A stretch of DNA of 64,000 nucleotides. Source: Achromobacter sp. UMC71 (GTDB taxonomy: Bacteria > Pseudomonadota > Gammaproteobacteria > Burkholderiales > Burkholderiaceae_B). Both the position numbers and the translations under genes were made by a program. The stretch lies in contig NZ_LZZT01000015.1 in assembly GCF_014170305.1 (NCBI RefSeq), positions 124,001 through 188,000 of the forward strand, written 5' to 3'. The notes below the pieces were generated by a model. That model was not told the DNA's origin, made no database searches, and saw nothing but the letters and a program-made list of their open reading frames with translations. Shown in pieces: positions 28,980-39,547 of the stretch; within the stretch, counting starts at the first letter, position 1; every line of letters starts with the position of its first letter.

Positions 28980-30051
28980 TGTTTCCCACAATCTGTCCGG
29001 TCTCCGCCATTGCCCCGCGCAACGCGTCCAGACCGGCGCGCTCGGTGGCGCTTACAAATACTCGCGCAATCGTACCATGGGCGTCGCGCTCCACCCGGGG
29101 TTCCAAACCGGCCCGGTCTATCTTGTTGTATACCAGAATGGTCGGAACGTTGGAGGCGCCGATTTCGGCCAGGACTTTGTTGACCTCGAAAATCTGTTCA
29201 TCGCGCTGCGGGCTGGCCGCATCGACCACGTGCAGCAGCAAATCCGCGTGCACCGTTTCTTCAAGCGTGGCGCGAAACGCGGCGATCAGATCATGGGGCA
29301 GATCGCGGATGAAACCCACGGTATCCGACACCACGACATTGCCCGCCCCTTCGATCCAGATGCGACGCGTGGTGGTATCCAGCGTGGCGAACAACTGGTC
29401 CGCCGCGTAGGTGTCGGCCCGGGTCAAGGCGTTGAACAAGGTCGACTTGCCGGCGTTGGTATAGCCGACCAGCGACACCGACAGCGCACCGCCGCGCGCC
29501 CGGGCACGCCGCTGCGTCACCCGTTGGCGCTCGACACGGTCCAGGCGCTCGCGCAGCGTTTTGACCTTGGCGCCGATCATGCGGCGGTCCATTTCGAGCT
29601 GGGATTCGCCCGGTCCGCGCATGCCGATGCCGCCCCGTTGCCGTTCCAAGTGGCTCCACATGCGCGTCAGGCGCGTGGACAAGTGCTGTAGCTGCGCCAG
29701 CTCGACCTGCAGCTTGCCTTCGTGGCTCTTGGCGCGCAGCGCGAAGATATCGAGGATCAGCGCGACGCGGTCGACCACGCGCAGGTTGAAGATGCGCTCA
29801 AGGTTGCGCTGCTGCGCGGGCGACAGCGGCTGGTCGAACAGGACGATATCGGCGAGCAGCGCCTGCGCCATGCCGACGCCTTCGTCGGCCTTGCCGGAAC
29901 CAATGAAGAATTTGGCGTCGGGGCGATCGCGCCGGGCGGTCAGGGTACCGACGATTTCGGCGCCCGCCCCTTTCGCCAGCATGGCGAATTCCTCGGCATG
30001 GGCCGTGAAGTCAGGATCACCCAGATCCACGCTGATAATCAGTGCGCGCAT
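28945..30051 (-). CDS. hflX: HflX ribosome-splitting GTPase
   Basis: 368 residues. The N-terminal HflX domain (RRDRPDAKFFIGSGKADE, FDQPLSPAQQRNLE) and a coiled linker (GGIGMRGPGESQLEMDRR) precede the G domain with GYTNAGKST (P-loop), DTVGFIRDLP (G3) and NKID (G4). HflX splits stalled ribosomes after heat stress. This is the short C-terminal form without extra domains. It lies between hfq and hflK, the classic order. Confidence 0.97.
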   Translation of the reverse strand: MRALIISVDLGDPDFTAHAEEFAMLAKGAGAEIVGTLTARRDRPDAKFFIGSGKADEGVGMAQALLADIVLFDQPLSPAQQRNLERIFNLRVVDRVALILDIFALRAKSHEGKLQVELAQLQHLSTRLTRMWSHLERQRGGIGMRGPGESQLEMDRRMIGAKVKTLRERLDRVERQRVTQRRARARGGALSVSLVGYTNAGKSTLFNALTRADTYAADQLFATLDTTTRRIWIEGAGNVVVSDTVGFIRDLPHDLIAAFRATLEETVHADLLLHVVDAASPQRDEQIFEVNKVLAEIGASNVPTILVYNKIDRAGLEPRVERDAHGTIARVFVSATERAGLDALRGAMAETGQIVGNNAANYQTLQSE

Positions 30052-30079
30052 ACATGCACCATATTGGAGCCAAAGCGAA

Positions 30080-30112
30080 AATGCCCGCCGACGTCGAACG
30101 TCCGGCGGGCAA
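30080..30112 (-). terminator. Hairpin between hfq and hflX
   Basis: GCCCGCCGGACG pairs with CGTCGGCGGGC (one bulge) and ATTTT follows on the minus strand. It lies 24 bases past the hfq stop. It probably ends part of the hfq transcripts while the rest read through into hflX. Confidence 0.75.
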
Positions 30113-30135
30113 TAAAAGGTACTGCAGGAGCGAGA

Positions 30136-30372
30136 TTACTCAGCAGGGACTTCCACTTGGAAATTCACGGCGCGGGCGGGAACGACGGTGGAAATGGCGT
30201 GCTTGTAGACCATTTGCGTGACCGTGTTACGCAGCAGCACCACGTACTGGTCAAAAGATTCGATTTGCCCTTGAAGCTTGATACCGTTCACCAGGTAGAT
30301 CGACACCGGCACATGATCTTTGCGCAGCGTGTTCAGGAACGGATCTTGCAGAGTTTGCCCTTTATTGCTCAT
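30136..30372 (-). CDS. hfq: RNA chaperone Hfq
   Basis: 78 residues: [42 protein letters not shown] is the Sm1 half and [14 protein letters not shown] the Sm2 half. It forms a hexamer that pairs small RNAs with mRNAs. The C-terminal tail is only about ten residues, shorter than the enterobacterial form. The ATG at 30372 is the family start; TGGAGC lies upstream. Confidence 0.98.
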   Translation of the reverse strand: MSNKGQTLQDPFLNTLRKDHVPVSIYLVNGIKLQGQIESFDQYVVLLRNTVTQMVYKHAISTVVPARAVNFQVEVPAE

Positions 30373-30509
30373 TGGCCAGGCTCCATTGTTTGTTATTGAG
30401 TGGTGGCGCGCCTTGTACTGGTGGAGCACGCCGAAACTTGTACTCTACAGGGTTTTCCCGGCCCGTGCCACTTGTGTCGAAAGCGAAGATGACACCAGAG
30501 TTTTCCGCC

Positions 30510-30532
30510 GGAAAAGCCCCGCCAGCCGGGGT
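30510..30532 (-). terminator. Terminator of hisC
   Basis: CCCCG-GCTGG-CGGGG right after the hisC stop, followed on the minus strand by CTTTTCC. Short stem, moderate strength. Confidence 0.6.
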
Positions 30533-31600
30533 TTAGACGACTTCGGCAAGCGCCTTCAGAAGCAATTCGCACTGCTCGTCGGTGCCCACCGTAATACGTA
30601 GAAACTGGTCTATGCGCGGTTGCCGGAAATGACGGACGATGATGCTGCGCGCGCGCAGTCCGGCCGCCAGTTCCGCCGCATCCCGGGACGCATGCCGCGC
30701 GAACACGAAGTTCGCGCTGGACGGCAGCACCTCGAAACCCAGCGACGCCAGGCCCGCCGCCATCCGCATACGCGTCTGGATCACGGCTTGCCGGGTCTGC
30801 TCAAAATACTCTGTATCCTCAAGCGCCGCTACCGCCCCGGCCGAGGCCAGGCGATCCACGGGGTAGGAATTGAAGCTGTTCTTGACCCGCTCCAGCCCGT
30901 CGATGAGTTCGGGGCTGCCCACGGCAAAACCCACCCGCAGGCCGGCCAGCGAACGCGATTTGGACAGCGTCTGGACCACCAGCAGGTTGTCGTAGCGCTC
31001 GGTCAGCGCAATGACGGATTCGGCGCCGAAGTCGACATAGGCCTCGTCCACCACCACCACGGTATCGGGGTTGGCCGCGACGATGCGTTCGATCTCCGCC
31101 GCCGGCAGCGCGCGGCCCGTGGGGGCATTGGGATTCGGGAAAATGATGGCCCCGGCCTGCCCATGACGTCCCGGCAGGTAGTCGTCGACGTCGATGCGGA
31201 AATCGTCCGTCAGCGGCAAGGCTTCGTAGGCGATGCCATACAAGCCGCAGTAGACGGGATAGAAGCTGTAGGTAATGTCCGGAAAGCGCAACGGCCGCTC
31301 GTGCTTGAGCAACGCCAGGAATGCGTGCGCCAGCACCTCATCCGAGCCGTTGCCCACGAACACCCGCGCGGGCTCCACGCCGACCGCTGTCGCAACCGCC
31401 TGGCGCAGGCGGTCGGAAGACGGGTCCGGATACAGCTTGAGGGTGTCGTCGCTGGCTGCGCGGATCGCCTCGAGCACCTTGGGCGACGGACCATAGGGAT
31501 GCTCGTTGGTGTTCAGCTTGATCAGGTTCTGAAGCTTGGGCTGCTCGCCCGGAACATACGGACTGAGCGTCCCGACGACGGGACTCCAGAAACGGCTCAT
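30533..31600 (-). CDS. hisC: Histidinol-phosphate aminotransferase
   Basis: A 355-residue fold-type I PLP enzyme. [15 protein letters not shown] holds the Schiff-base Lys, DEAYVDFG the PLP-pyridine Asp, FPNPNAPTG the substrate-side Asn, and a C-terminal Arg lies in DQFLRITVG. It converts imidazole-acetol phosphate to histidinol phosphate. It lies 3 bases after der and before hfq, away from the main his operon, so it may be a second HisC or act on aromatic amino acids as some HisC paralogues do. Confidence 0.92.
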   Translation of the reverse strand: MSRFWSPVVGTLSPYVPGEQPKLQNLIKLNTNEHPYGPSPKVLEAIRAASDDTLKLYPDPSSDRLRQAVATAVGVEPARVFVGNGSDEVLAHAFLALLKHERPLRFPDITYSFYPVYCGLYGIAYEALPLTDDFRIDVDDYLPGRHGQAGAIIFPNPNAPTGRALPAAEIERIVAANPDTVVVVDEAYVDFGAESVIALTERYDNLLVVQTLSKSRSLAGLRVGFAVGSPELIDGLERVKNSFNSYPVDRLASAGAVAALEDTEYFEQTRQAVIQTRMRMAAGLASLGFEVLPSSANFVFARHASRDAAELAAGLRARSIIVRHFRQPRIDQFLRITVGTDEQCELLLKALAEVV

Positions 31601-31603
31601 GGA

Positions 31604-32953
31604 TCAATCTTCCGCGTAAGGATTGTGCGAGGACTTGAATTCGATGCGCAGCGGCGTACCGGCCAGATCGAACGCGTTGCGGAAACGGGTTTCCAGGTAG
31701 CGGCGATAGGAGTCCGGAATGGCGTCTAGCGCGTTGCCGTGGATGACGACCAGCGGCGGATTCTGCCCACCCTGGTGCGCGTAGCGCATCTTGGGGCGGA
31801 AGATACCCTTGCGGGGCGGTTGCTGCTGCTCGATGGCGGCCTGCAACTCGCGCGTCAGTTTGGGCGTGGACAACTTGGCGAACGCGGCGGCGTGGGCCGA
31901 GTTGATGGATTTCAGCAGCGGCTTGATGCCCTGGCCGCGCAAGGCCGAGATAGTATGCACGCGGGCGAACGACAGGAAACGCAGCTTGCGCTGGAATTCG
32001 CGTTCGATACGCTCTTTTTCCTCGCCGTCCAGGCCATCCCATTTGTTGATGGCAATCACCACGGCGCGGCCGGTTTCCAGCACGAAGCCCGCGATGTGGG
32101 CGTCCTGTTCGGAAATCTCGGTTTGCGCATCCAGCATCAGCAGCACGACGTTGCTGGCCTCGATGGCCTGCAGCGTCTTGATGACGGAGAACTTCTCGAC
32201 GGCTTCGAAAACCTTGCCGCGCTTGCGCAGGCCAGCGGTGTCGATCAGCGTATAACGGCGGCCATCGCGGTCGAAATCGATTTCAATGGCGTCGCGGGTC
32301 GTGCCGGGCATGTCGAACGCGATCACGCGCTCTTCGCCCATCAGCGTATTGATCAACGTGGACTTGCCGACGTTGGGCCGGCCCACGATGGCCAGCTTGA
32401 TGCGGTGATCGTGCTCGCCTTCCTCGACGGGTTCCTCTTCGGAGGGCGGCTCGGCCAGATCCTTGAGCGCGAGCTCGATCAGGTCGACGATGCCATCGCC
32501 GTGCGCGGCCGAGATGGGATAGGGTTGGCCCAGGCCCAGCTCGTGGAATTCGGAGATGGCGGCGCCCAGGCCCATGCCTTCAGCCTTGTTCACCGCCAGC
32601 AGCACGCGCTGCTGCCCGGACTTGCGCAGCAATGTCGCGATTTCGTGGTCGTGAGCGTTCAGGCCTGCGCGGGCGTCCACCAGGAACACCACCACATCCG
32701 CCTCGGCGATGGCCTGCCGGGTCTGGCGGGCCATTTCCAGCAGGATGCCGTCCTTGGCGACGGGCTCGAAACCGCCCGTATCGATGGCGATGAAAGGGAT
32801 ATCGCCCACCCTGCCCTCGCCATAGTGGCGATCGCGGGTCAGGCCAGAAAAATCGGCCACCAGCGCGGCGCGCGATCGCGTCAGGCGATTGAAAAGGGTC
32901 GATTTACCCACATTGGGGCGACCGACCAGGGCAACGACAGGCTTGAAGGACAC
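31604..32953 (-). CDS. der: GTPase Der (EngA)
   Basis: 449 residues with two tandem G domains, each with a [10 protein letters not shown]-loop (about residues 10-18 and 187-195), DTGGF/DTAGL and NKAE/NKWD motifs, and a C-terminal KH-like domain. It is essential for maturation of the 50S subunit. An acidic linker ([16 protein letters not shown]) joins the two domains. It ends 3 bases before hisC and follows bamB by 25 bases. Confidence 0.98.
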   Translation of the reverse strand: MSFKPVVALVGRPNVGKSTLFNRLTRSRAALVADFSGLTRDRHYGEGRVGDIPFIAIDTGGFEPVAKDGILLEMARQTRQAIAEADVVVFLVDARAGLNAHDHEIATLLRKSGQQRVLLAVNKAEGMGLGAAISEFHELGLGQPYPISAAHGDGIVDLIELALKDLAEPPSEEEPVEEGEHDHRIKLAIVGRPNVGKSTLINTLMGEERVIAFDMPGTTRDAIEIDFDRDGRRYTLIDTAGLRKRGKVFEAVEKFSVIKTLQAIEASNVVLLMLDAQTEISEQDAHIAGFVLETGRAVVIAINKWDGLDGEEKERIEREFQRKLRFLSFARVHTISALRGQGIKPLLKSINSAHAAAFAKLSTPKLTRELQAAIEQQQPPRKGIFRPKMRYAHQGGQNPPLVVIHGNALDAIPDSYRRYLETRFRNAFDLAGTPLRIEFKSSHNPYAED

Positions 32954-32978
32954 GGTGTAAGGCTTTGTTCTTTAGGGT

Positions 32979-34136
32979 TTAGTTGGTACCGATCAGGACG
33001 AGATTGCCATTGCCCGTCTGGACCAGCACACCTTGGGGAGTCGTCTGCGGCGGCGAAACGACGGCGCCGCCCCCCACGGACAGGCGCGCCATCAGGCTGC
33101 CGTCGCTACGCGACAGGAAATGCACATAGCCGTCCAGGTCGCCGACGGCAAGCGCCCCGCCCAACGTGGCCGGAGCCGTGAGCTGGCGATTTTTCAGGGC
33201 GGCCTGCTTCCAGAGATTGCCGCCGTTATCCAGCGCAAATGCGTTGACCACGCTGTTCTGGTCCGAGGCATAAGCAAAGCGCTCGTCCAGGGTCATGCCG
33301 GTGACGCTGGAGAAATCCTTGGCCCAGATCGGACGGCCGCCGGCCGTGACGTCAAAGCACACGATACGCCCTTGGTAGGCCACGGCGCAAAGCAGGTTGC
33401 CGGCGATACGGGGTGCGCCGACCACGTCGGTCAGGCGTTCCAGGTCGCTGGCGCCGCGCGGGGTGGCCACGGTGCCTTCCCACTGCACGTTACCACTATC
33501 CGAGGCAATGGCCATCAGCTTGCCGCCAGGCAGGCCGGTGATGACCAGGCCTTCGGCCAGGACCATCTGGGCCACGCTGCGCAGGGCCAGCGCGGGACCG
33601 GGACGCTGGACGCTCCAGAGGCGCTCGCCGTTGTTGGCGTCAAAGGCCTGGATGCGGTAGTCGCCGCTGCGGACCACGACGATGCCGTAGCCCACCACGG
33701 GCGAAATGTTGACGTCGCTGGTGGCGCGCACCTTCCATTTGACCTTGCCATTGTCGTCGAAGGCGACCACGTCGCCGTCGGGCGACGCCACGGCGGTGGT
33801 GGTGCCGTCGCTGCCGGCGCCGGCCGTCAGCTTGACGCCAGCCTGGGCCTTCCAGATGGGGCGGCCACTTTGCAAGTCGAATTTACCGACCGAACCGTCC
33901 GGCGTGGCGGCGTACACCGAGCTGCCCAGCACGGTGGGCGCAAAACCCAGGCCGGAACCGCTACCGATGGACGTGGACCAGATCTGGCGCACGGACATGC
34001 CGGCCTTGTATTCGGTCAGGGGAGCGGGATCGTAACGGCCGTCGTCGTGGGAAAACAGACCGCAGCCGCCCAGGGCGAGCAGGCCCGTCAGGCAAACCGC
34101 GCCACGCCACGTACGGCCAAAGGCAAATTTACGCAT
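32979..34136 (-). CDS. bamB: Outer-membrane assembly lipoprotein BamB
   Basis: 385 residues. A lipoprotein signal peptide has the lipobox LALGGC (lipidated Cys at about 25), then an eight-bladed PQQ-type beta-propeller with repeated strands such as GRPIWKAQAG, GKVKWKVRA and GNVQWEGTV. It is the periplasmic scaffold of the BAM complex that folds outer-membrane proteins. The ATG at 34136 is used; a GTG at 34145 overlapping the yfgM stop as GTGA would add three residues. Confidence 0.97.
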   Translation of the reverse strand: MRKFAFGRTWRGAVCLTGLLALGGCGLFSHDDGRYDPAPLTEYKAGMSVRQIWSTSIGSGSGLGFAPTVLGSSVYAATPDGSVGKFDLQSGRPIWKAQAGVKLTAGAGSDGTTTAVASPDGDVVAFDDNGKVKWKVRATSDVNISPVVGYGIVVVRSGDYRIQAFDANNGERLWSVQRPGPALALRSVAQMVLAEGLVITGLPGGKLMAIASDSGNVQWEGTVATPRGASDLERLTDVVGAPRIAGNLLCAVAYQGRIVCFDVTAGGRPIWAKDFSSVTGMTLDERFAYASDQNSVVNAFALDNGGNLWKQAALKNRQLTAPATLGGALAVGDLDGYVHFLSRSDGSLMARLSVGGGAVVSPPQTTPQGVLVQTGNGNLVLIGTN

Positions 34137-34141
34137 TACAG

Positions 34142-34780
34142 TCACGCTCCGCTCAGGGCATCCAGTTTCAGTTGCACAACCTGGGTCAGCGGATTTGCCG
34201 TACCCAGGCCATCAATGGCGCTTTGCCATGCCGCACGCGCTTCATCGCGCTTGCCTTGCGCGGCGAGAATATCGCCGCGGCGGTCGGCGAACAAGGCCGC
34301 AAAGGCCGCCGGCGCGTTGTTCAGTTGCGCCAGGGCGGCGTCGTATTGCTTCTGGTCGAGCAACAGGCCCGCCAGGCGCAAACGCGCCACGGCCTGCATG
34401 GACGGGTTCTTGCCTTGCGCGGCCAGCCATTCGAGCTGTTGGCGCGCGCCATCCTCGTCTTTCTGAGCCTGCAGCGCCTGGGCTGCCACCAGGGCGCCGC
34501 GCGCGGCATAGCCGGTCGAACCGTATTGGTCGCGCAAGGTGGCCGAAGCGGCCTTGATGCGCACGGAGGAATCGGCGCCGCCCAGGCGGGCCGCGTCTTC
34601 AAGGGCCTCGAAGTAGCCCATGGCCTGGTTCACGCGGTGCGATTGATAGGCCTTCCAGCCCCACCAGCCCCCCCAGGCCACCACCACGGCCGTCACCAAC
34701 GACAGCAGCAGCGTGCCGTAACGAGCCCACCACGCCTTGATGGCGTCGAGTTTTTCCTGTTCTTCCAGATCGTATGCCAT
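34142..34780 (-). CDS. YfgM-family tetratricopeptide membrane protein
   Basis: 212 residues: a short cytoplasmic start MAYDLEEQEKLDAIKAWWARYG, one membrane helix (about 22-42), then a periplasmic TPR-like domain (GYFEALEDAARLGG, LAGLLLDQKQYDAALAQL, LFADRRGDILAAQGKRDEARAAW). YfgM works with the PpiD chaperone near the Sec translocon. It overlaps or abuts bamB and starts 2 bases after hisS, so it is part of the same transcript. Confidence 0.92.
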   Translation of the reverse strand: MAYDLEEQEKLDAIKAWWARYGTLLLSLVTAVVVAWGGWWGWKAYQSHRVNQAMGYFEALEDAARLGGADSSVRIKAASATLRDQYGSTGYAARGALVAAQALQAQKDEDGARQQLEWLAAQGKNPSMQAVARLRLAGLLLDQKQYDAALAQLNNAPAAFAALFADRRGDILAAQGKRDEARAAWQSAIDGLGTANPLTQVVQLKLDALSGA

Positions 34781-34782
34781 GC

Positions 34783-36078
34783 CTAACCCTTGAGATTCAA
34801 TACTTCGGCCAAGGCCGCCAACGGAACTTGCTGCTGCGCGGCGTCGCCCTGGGCGTCGGCGCGCAGGAACTTGACGCTGGCGGTCTGCGAGGCCACTTCA
34901 TCGGCGCCAAGGATAACCGCAACACGGGCACCGCTGGCATCCGCACGCTTGAATTGGGATTTGAAGCTGGCAGAACCGGCATGCACGACCACGGACAAGC
35001 CCGCGTCGCGCAGGTCTTCGCCGACCCGCGCGGCCAGGCGCTGGGCCTCTTCGCCCTGGTGCACCACGTAGACATCGCATTCGGCCAGGGCGTCCACCTG
35101 CACGCTCTGTTCCCAGAGGTCGAGCAGGCGCTCCATGCCGATGGCGAAACCGACCGCGGGCGCGGCCTTGCCGCCCAGGAGTTCGATCAGGCCGTCATAG
35201 CGGCCGCCGCCGCAGACGGTGCCTTGGGAACCCAGGCGGTCGGTGACCCATTCGAAGACGGTCAGGTTGTAGTAGTCCAGCCCGCGCACCAGGCGCGGGT
35301 TCAGGCGGTATTCGATGCCGGCGTCGCTCAGGCGCTGGCACACGCCGTCGAAGTGCGCGCGCGATTCTTCGCCCAGGAAGTCGAACAGGCGCGGGGCGCT
35401 GTCGGCCATTTCCTGCATGGCGGGATTTTTGGTGTCCAGCACGCGCAGCGGGTTGGTGTACAAGCGGCGCTTGCCGTCTTCGTCCAGGATGTCGCTGTGC
35501 TTTTCCAGGTGCGTGATCAGAGCGGCGCGATGCGCGGCGCGTTCGGCGGGCTGGCCCAGCGAATTGAGCTCCAGGCGCACGTCGGTCAGGCCCAGCAGCT
35601 TCCACAGGCGGGCCAGCATGACGATAAGTTCGGCATCCACGTCGGGGCCGGCGAAACCCAGGGCTTCGACGTCGATCTGGTGGAACTGGCGGTAACGGCC
35701 GCGCTGCGGGCGTTCGTGGCGGAACACCGGACCGATGGAGTAGACGCGCTGCGGGCGGTCGTACAGCAGGTTGTGCTCGATCGAGGCACGCACGATGCCG
35801 GCCGTCATTTCGGGCCGCATGGTGAGCGATTCGCCGTTGAGCGCATCGGTGAACGTGTACATCTCTTTTTCGACGATGTCCGTCACTTCGCCAATGCCGC
35901 GCGTGAACAGGCGCGTATGCTCAAGCACGGGCGTACGCACATTGCGATAGCCGTAGCCGCGCAGCCAGCCGCGCACGATTTCCTCGAATTGCTCCCAGCG
36001 GGCGCTGGGCCCCGGCAGCAGGTCATTCATGCCGCGGATGGCGGCGACTTTCTGGAAAGCTTGAGTCATCTTGATCAT
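34783..36078 (-). CDS. hisS: Histidyl-tRNA synthetase
   Basis: 431 residues, class II. Motif 1 is GMNDLLPG...[17 protein letters not shown], motif 2 [24 protein letters not shown], the His-specific sites [13 protein letters not shown] and GGGRYDGL, motif 3 [11 protein letters not shown], and a C-terminal anticodon domain ([14 protein letters not shown]). It charges tRNA-His. Two starts are possible (ATG at 36078 or 36069); neither has a strong ribosome-binding site, and MTQAFQKV at 36069 looks the more family-like. Confidence 0.97.
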   Translation of the reverse strand: MIKMTQAFQKVAAIRGMNDLLPGPSARWEQFEEIVRGWLRGYGYRNVRTPVLEHTRLFTRGIGEVTDIVEKEMYTFTDALNGESLTMRPEMTAGIVRASIEHNLLYDRPQRVYSIGPVFRHERPQRGRYRQFHQIDVEALGFAGPDVDAELIVMLARLWKLLGLTDVRLELNSLGQPAERAAHRAALITHLEKHSDILDEDGKRRLYTNPLRVLDTKNPAMQEMADSAPRLFDFLGEESRAHFDGVCQRLSDAGIEYRLNPRLVRGLDYYNLTVFEWVTDRLGSQGTVCGGGRYDGLIELLGGKAAPAVGFAIGMERLLDLWEQSVQVDALAECDVYVVHQGEEAQRLAARVGEDLRDAGLSVVVHAGSASFKSQFKRADASGARVAVILGADEVASQTASVKFLRADAQGDAAQQQVPLAALAEVLNLKG

Positions 36079-36123
36079 GCCGCATCACGCGCTGGCAAGC
36101 GCGCTTGCGGCGACACCCTTTCT

Positions 36124-37410
36124 TTAATGAGAGGCGAGCGCGCCGTAGCGGCGCGCGACGTAGTCTTCAACGATGGCCTGGAATTCTTCGGCGATGTGGT
36201 CGCCCTTGAGCGTGACCGTGCGCTCGCCGTCGACGAATACCGGCGCGGCCGGCACCTCGCCGGTGCCCGGCAGGCTGATGCCGATATCCGCGTGGCGGCT
36301 TTCGCCTGGCCCGTTGACCACACAGCCCATGACCGCGACGTTCATGCTTTCGACGCCGGGGTATTGCGCCCGCCACACCGGCATCTGCCGGCGCAGGTAG
36401 GACTGGATGCTGTCGGCCAGTTCCTGGAAGAACGTGCTGCTGGTGCGGCCGCAACCGGGGCAGGCCACCACCATGGGCGTGAACGCGCGCAACCCCATGG
36501 TCTGCAGGATTTCCTGCGCCACCACGGCTTCGCGGCTGCGATCGCCGCCCGGTTCCGGTGTGAGCGAAATACGGATCGTGTCGCCGATGCCCTGCTGCAG
36601 CAGCACGGCCAGGGCGGCGGTGGACGCCACGATGCCCTTGCTGCCCATACCGGCCTCGGTCAGGCCCAGGTGCAGCGGGTAGTCGCAACGGGCGGACAGG
36701 TCGCGGTAGACCGCGATCAGGTCCTGCACGTGGCTGACCTTGCACGACAGGATGATGGCGTCACGGCGCAGGCCCAGTTCTTCGGCGCGCTGGGCATTGC
36801 TGATGGCGGACACCACCAGCGCGTCGCGCATGACGGCCTGCGCTTCCCAAGGCTGGGCGCGCTGGTTGTTCTCGTCCATCTTGCGGGCCATGAGCTCGTG
36901 GTCGAGACTACCCCAATTGACGCCGATGCGCACCGGCTTGTCGTAGCGGCAGGCCACTTCGATCATCTGGGCGAAGTTGTCGTCGCGGCGCTTGCCGCCG
37001 CCCATGTTGCCCGGGTTGATGCGGTACTTGGACAGCGCTTGCGCGCATTCCGGAAACTGCGTCAGGAGCTTATGGCCGTTGTAATGGAAGTCGCCGACCA
37101 GCGGGACGTTGACGCCCATGCGGTCGAGCTGTTCACGGATGGCGACGACTTCTTTCGCCGCCTCGGGCGTATTGACCGTGATGCGGACCAGTTCGGAACC
37201 GGCCAGCGCCAGTTCCTTGACCTGGATCGCGGTGGCGATGGCGTCGGCGGTGTCGGTGTTGGTCATGGACTGGACCACCACGGGCGCATCGCCGCCCACC
37301 ATGACCGTGCGGTCGCCCCACTTCACCGCCACCGAACGCGTGGCGCGGCGGGAAGCCGCCCCCACGGAGGGCGGCGGCGCATCCTGGCAAGGCAAAGAGG
37401 AATCTTGCAT
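36124..37410 (-). CDS. ispG: 4-hydroxy-3-methylbut-2-enyl diphosphate synthase (IspG/GcpE)
   Basis: 428 residues. An N-terminal TIM barrel ([20 protein letters not shown]) is followed by a 4Fe-4S domain with [10 protein letters not shown] and the third Cys in [11 protein letters not shown]. It carries out the penultimate step of the non-mevalonate isoprenoid pathway. A Pro/Ala-rich N-terminal stretch of about 25 residues precedes the core. It lies between rodZ and hisS, the conserved order. Confidence 0.97.
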   Translation of the reverse strand: MQDSSLPCQDAPPPSVGAASRRATRSVAVKWGDRTVMVGGDAPVVVQSMTNTDTADAIATAIQVKELALAGSELVRITVNTPEAAKEVVAIREQLDRMGVNVPLVGDFHYNGHKLLTQFPECAQALSKYRINPGNMGGGKRRDDNFAQMIEVACRYDKPVRIGVNWGSLDHELMARKMDENNQRAQPWEAQAVMRDALVVSAISNAQRAEELGLRRDAIILSCKVSHVQDLIAVYRDLSARCDYPLHLGLTEAGMGSKGIVASTAALAVLLQQGIGDTIRISLTPEPGGDRSREAVVAQEILQTMGLRAFTPMVVACPGCGRTSSTFFQELADSIQSYLRRQMPVWRAQYPGVESMNVAVMGCVVNGPGESRHADIGISLPGTGEVPAAPVFVDGERTVTLKGDHIAEEFQAIVEDYVARRYGALASH

Positions 37411-37425
37411 CGGCGAAACCGGTAT

Positions 37426-37929
37426 TTACTTGGACAGCTTCGGAAGCCAGTCGAACGCCAGCCATTGCTGCGGCAGCCAGCCCTGCCAGAAGGCATAGGC
37501 GACGCCGGCGGCAAGCACCAGCACGATGGCGATCAGCCAGCCCCACGAGGTGGACGACGAGCGGTCGTCGTCGGCGCCGGACTGGGGGATGGAATGCGCG
37601 GAATGCAGCGCGCCCGGGCTCAGCTTGACCGGGCCGGTGACGCGGGCCTTGGGATCCAGCGAGTCCACGATGGCCTGGGAATCAGCGCCCAGCAAACGGG
37701 CGTAGTTGCGGATCAGGCCGCGCAGCGAAACGCCGGTGGGCAGATCGGCCCACTGCTCGTTTTCGAGGGCCTCGATCTGCTTGGTGGAAAACTTGATGCG
37801 GCTGGACACTTCGTCGAGCGACCAACCCTTGGACTGGCGCAGCGTACGCAGCGCCGAACCCACATTGCCCGAGCCGCTTGCGGCGCCCGTGGACGTCTCT
37901 GAAACTGCAGAAGCGAAATCCTGCGTCAT
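37426..37929 (-). CDS. rodZ: Short RodZ-like HTH membrane protein
   Basis: 167 residues. A Cro/C1-type HTH at about 24-95 ([37 protein letters not shown]) is followed by a polar linker and one membrane helix at about 129-148. RodZ links MreB filaments to the membrane during cell elongation. Here only about 20 residues follow the helix, so the periplasmic DUF4115 domain of full RodZ is absent. It overlaps the rlmN stop as ATGA and precedes ispG by 15 bases. Family by context and HTH; the short form is noteworthy. Confidence 0.85.
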   Translation of the reverse strand: MTQDFASAVSETSTGAASGSGNVGSALRTLRQSKGWSLDEVSSRIKFSTKQIEALENEQWADLPTGVSLRGLIRNYARLLGADSQAIVDSLDPKARVTGPVKLSPGALHSAHSIPQSGADDDRSSSTSWGWLIAIVLVLAAGVAYAFWQGWLPQQWLAFDWLPKLSK

Positions 37930-39080
37930 GCATGCACCTGTTTAATTGGTATGGTCTGGCGCTGCGCGGCGTTCCGTTCGGTAATCCGGGTACGGTCGCG
38001 CACTTCTCCCGCCAGTTGACCACAAGCGGCATCGATATCGTCACCCCGGGTCTTGCGTACGGTCGTGATGATGCCAGCGTCCATCAGACGCTGGGCAAAC
38101 ACCTTGACGCGTGCCGAAGGCGAGCGCTTCAGGCCGGACGCGGGGAAGGGATTGAACGGGATCAGATTGAGCTTGCAGCGAATCTGGCGTGCAATGTGTA
38201 TCAGTTCTTTGGCGTGCTGGTCGGTATCGTTGATGCCGTCCAGCATGCAGTATTCGAAAGTGATGAAGTCGCGCGGGGCGTACGCCAGATAGCGCTCGCA
38301 CGCAGCCAGCAGCTCCTTCAGGGGGTATTTCTTGTTCAGCGGCACCAGCTCGTCGCGCAGCGCGTCGTTGGGCGCGTGCAGCGACACGGCCAGCGCCACC
38401 GGACAGTCTTGCGAGAGGCGATCCATCATGGGCACCACGCCCGAAGTGGACACCGTGACGCGGCGGCGCGACAGGCCATAGGCATTGTCGTCGAGCATCA
38501 GGCGCAAGGCCGGCAGGACCTGGTCGTAGTTGAGCAGGGGTTCGCCCATGCCCATCATGACCACGTTGCTGATGACGCGGGTATCTTCGGTGGCGCGGGC
38601 GCTTTCCAGGCGCGCGGTGCCGATGTCGGCCTCCAGGACACGCTTGGCCCACCACAGCTGGCCGATGATTTCGCTGGTCTTCAGGTTGCGGTTGAAGCCC
38701 TGGTGCCCGGTCGAGCAGAAGCGGCAATTCACCACGCAGCCGGCCTGGCTGGAAATGCACAGGGTGCCGCGGTCGTCTTCGGGGATGAAGACGGTTTCGA
38801 TGGCATTGCCCTGCCCCACGTCGAACAGCCACTTGCGGGTGCCGTCGGTCGAGCGCTGCTCGATGTTGACAGGCAAGGCCTCGATGCGGCAATTGGACGC
38901 GAGCTGACCGCGGAATTCGCGGGCCAGATCGGTCATGGCGTCGAACGAATCGGCGCCGCGCTGGTGCATCCAGCGCTGCAGCTGGCGGGCGCGAAACGGC
39001 TTGCCGCCCCACTGCCCGACAAGTTCGGACAGGGCGGAGCCGTCCAGCCCCAGCAGATTGATTCGTTCGACGGATTCCAT
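37926..39080 (-). CDS. rlmN: Dual-specificity 23S rRNA/tRNA methyltransferase RlmN
   Basis: A 384-residue radical-SAM enzyme with the cluster motif [15 protein letters not shown] (CX3CX2C), the substrate-Cys region and [12 protein letters not shown]. It methylates C2 of A2503 in 23S rRNA and A37 in some tRNAs. It begins [13 protein letters not shown] and ends overlapping rodZ as ATGA. ndk lies 41 bases upstream in the same direction. Confidence 0.97.
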   Translation of the reverse strand: MESVERINLLGLDGSALSELVGQWGGKPFRARQLQRWMHQRGADSFDAMTDLAREFRGQLASNCRIEALPVNIEQRSTDGTRKWLFDVGQGNAIETVFIPEDDRGTLCISSQAGCVVNCRFCSTGHQGFNRNLKTSEIIGQLWWAKRVLEADIGTARLESARATEDTRVISNVVMMGMGEPLLNYDQVLPALRLMLDDNAYGLSRRRVTVSTSGVVPMMDRLSQDCPVALAVSLHAPNDALRDELVPLNKKYPLKELLAACERYLAYAPRDFITFEYCMLDGINDTDQHAKELIHIARQIRCKLNLIPFNPFPASGLKRSPSARVKVFAQRLMDAGIITTVRKTRGDDIDAACGQLAGEVRDRTRITERNAAQRQTIPIKQVHA

Positions 39081-39121
39081 GACCTGGGTAACGCTAAATA
39101 TCTACAACGATTTCCGGAAAA

Positions 39122-39547
39122 TCAACGGCTGTGGATGTTGATTTCGGGGAAGAAGAAAGCCACTTCGACAGCAGCCGTTTCCGGAGCGTCGGAGCCGTGC
39201 ACGGCGTTGGCGTCGATGCTGTCGGCGAAGTCGGCGCGGATGGTGCCCGGAGCGGCCTTCTTGGGGTCCGTGGCGCCCATCAGGTCGCGGTTCTTCAGGA
39301 TGGCGTCTTCGCCTTCCAGCACTTGCACGAACACGGGACCGGAGATCATGAAGTCAACCAGGTCCTTGAAGAAGGGGCGCTCTTTGTGCACGGCGTAGAA
39401 ACGCTCGGCGTCGGCGCGCGACAGCTGGGCCAGACGGGCGGCGATGACCTTCAGGCCGGCTTGCTCGAAGCGGCCGACGATCTGGCCGATGACGTTCTTG
39501 GCGACGGCGTCGGGCTTGATGATCGAGAGGGTACGTTGGATGGACAT
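39122..39547 (-). CDS. ndk: Nucleoside diphosphate kinase
   Basis: 141 residues, the standard length. [20 protein letters not shown] is the N-terminal strand and [15 protein letters not shown] holds the phospho-accepting His (about 117). It balances NTP and dNTP pools. The ATG at 39547 is the family start; upstream in-frame codons are not conserved. A TATAGA -10-like box lies about 35 bases upstream. Confidence 0.98.
   Translation of the reverse strand: MSIQRTLSIIKPDAVAKNVIGQIVGRFEQAGLKVIAARLAQLSRADAERFYAVHKERPFFKDLVDFMISGPVFVQVLEGEDAILKNRDLMGATDPKKAAPGTIRADFADSIDANAVHGSDAPETAAVEVAFFFPEINIHSR

Noticed and set aside
30440-30475. A sigma-54 promoter upstream of hfq (TGGCACGGG)
   Set aside because: The -24-like TGGCAC is present but the -12 TTGC element is missing at the required spacing.
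34774-37902. A plus-strand open frame of more than 1000 codons opposite hisS, ispG and rodZ
   Set aside because: It is antisense to three certain housekeeping genes and shows no motif. The length only reflects the scarcity of stop codons in GC-rich DNA.
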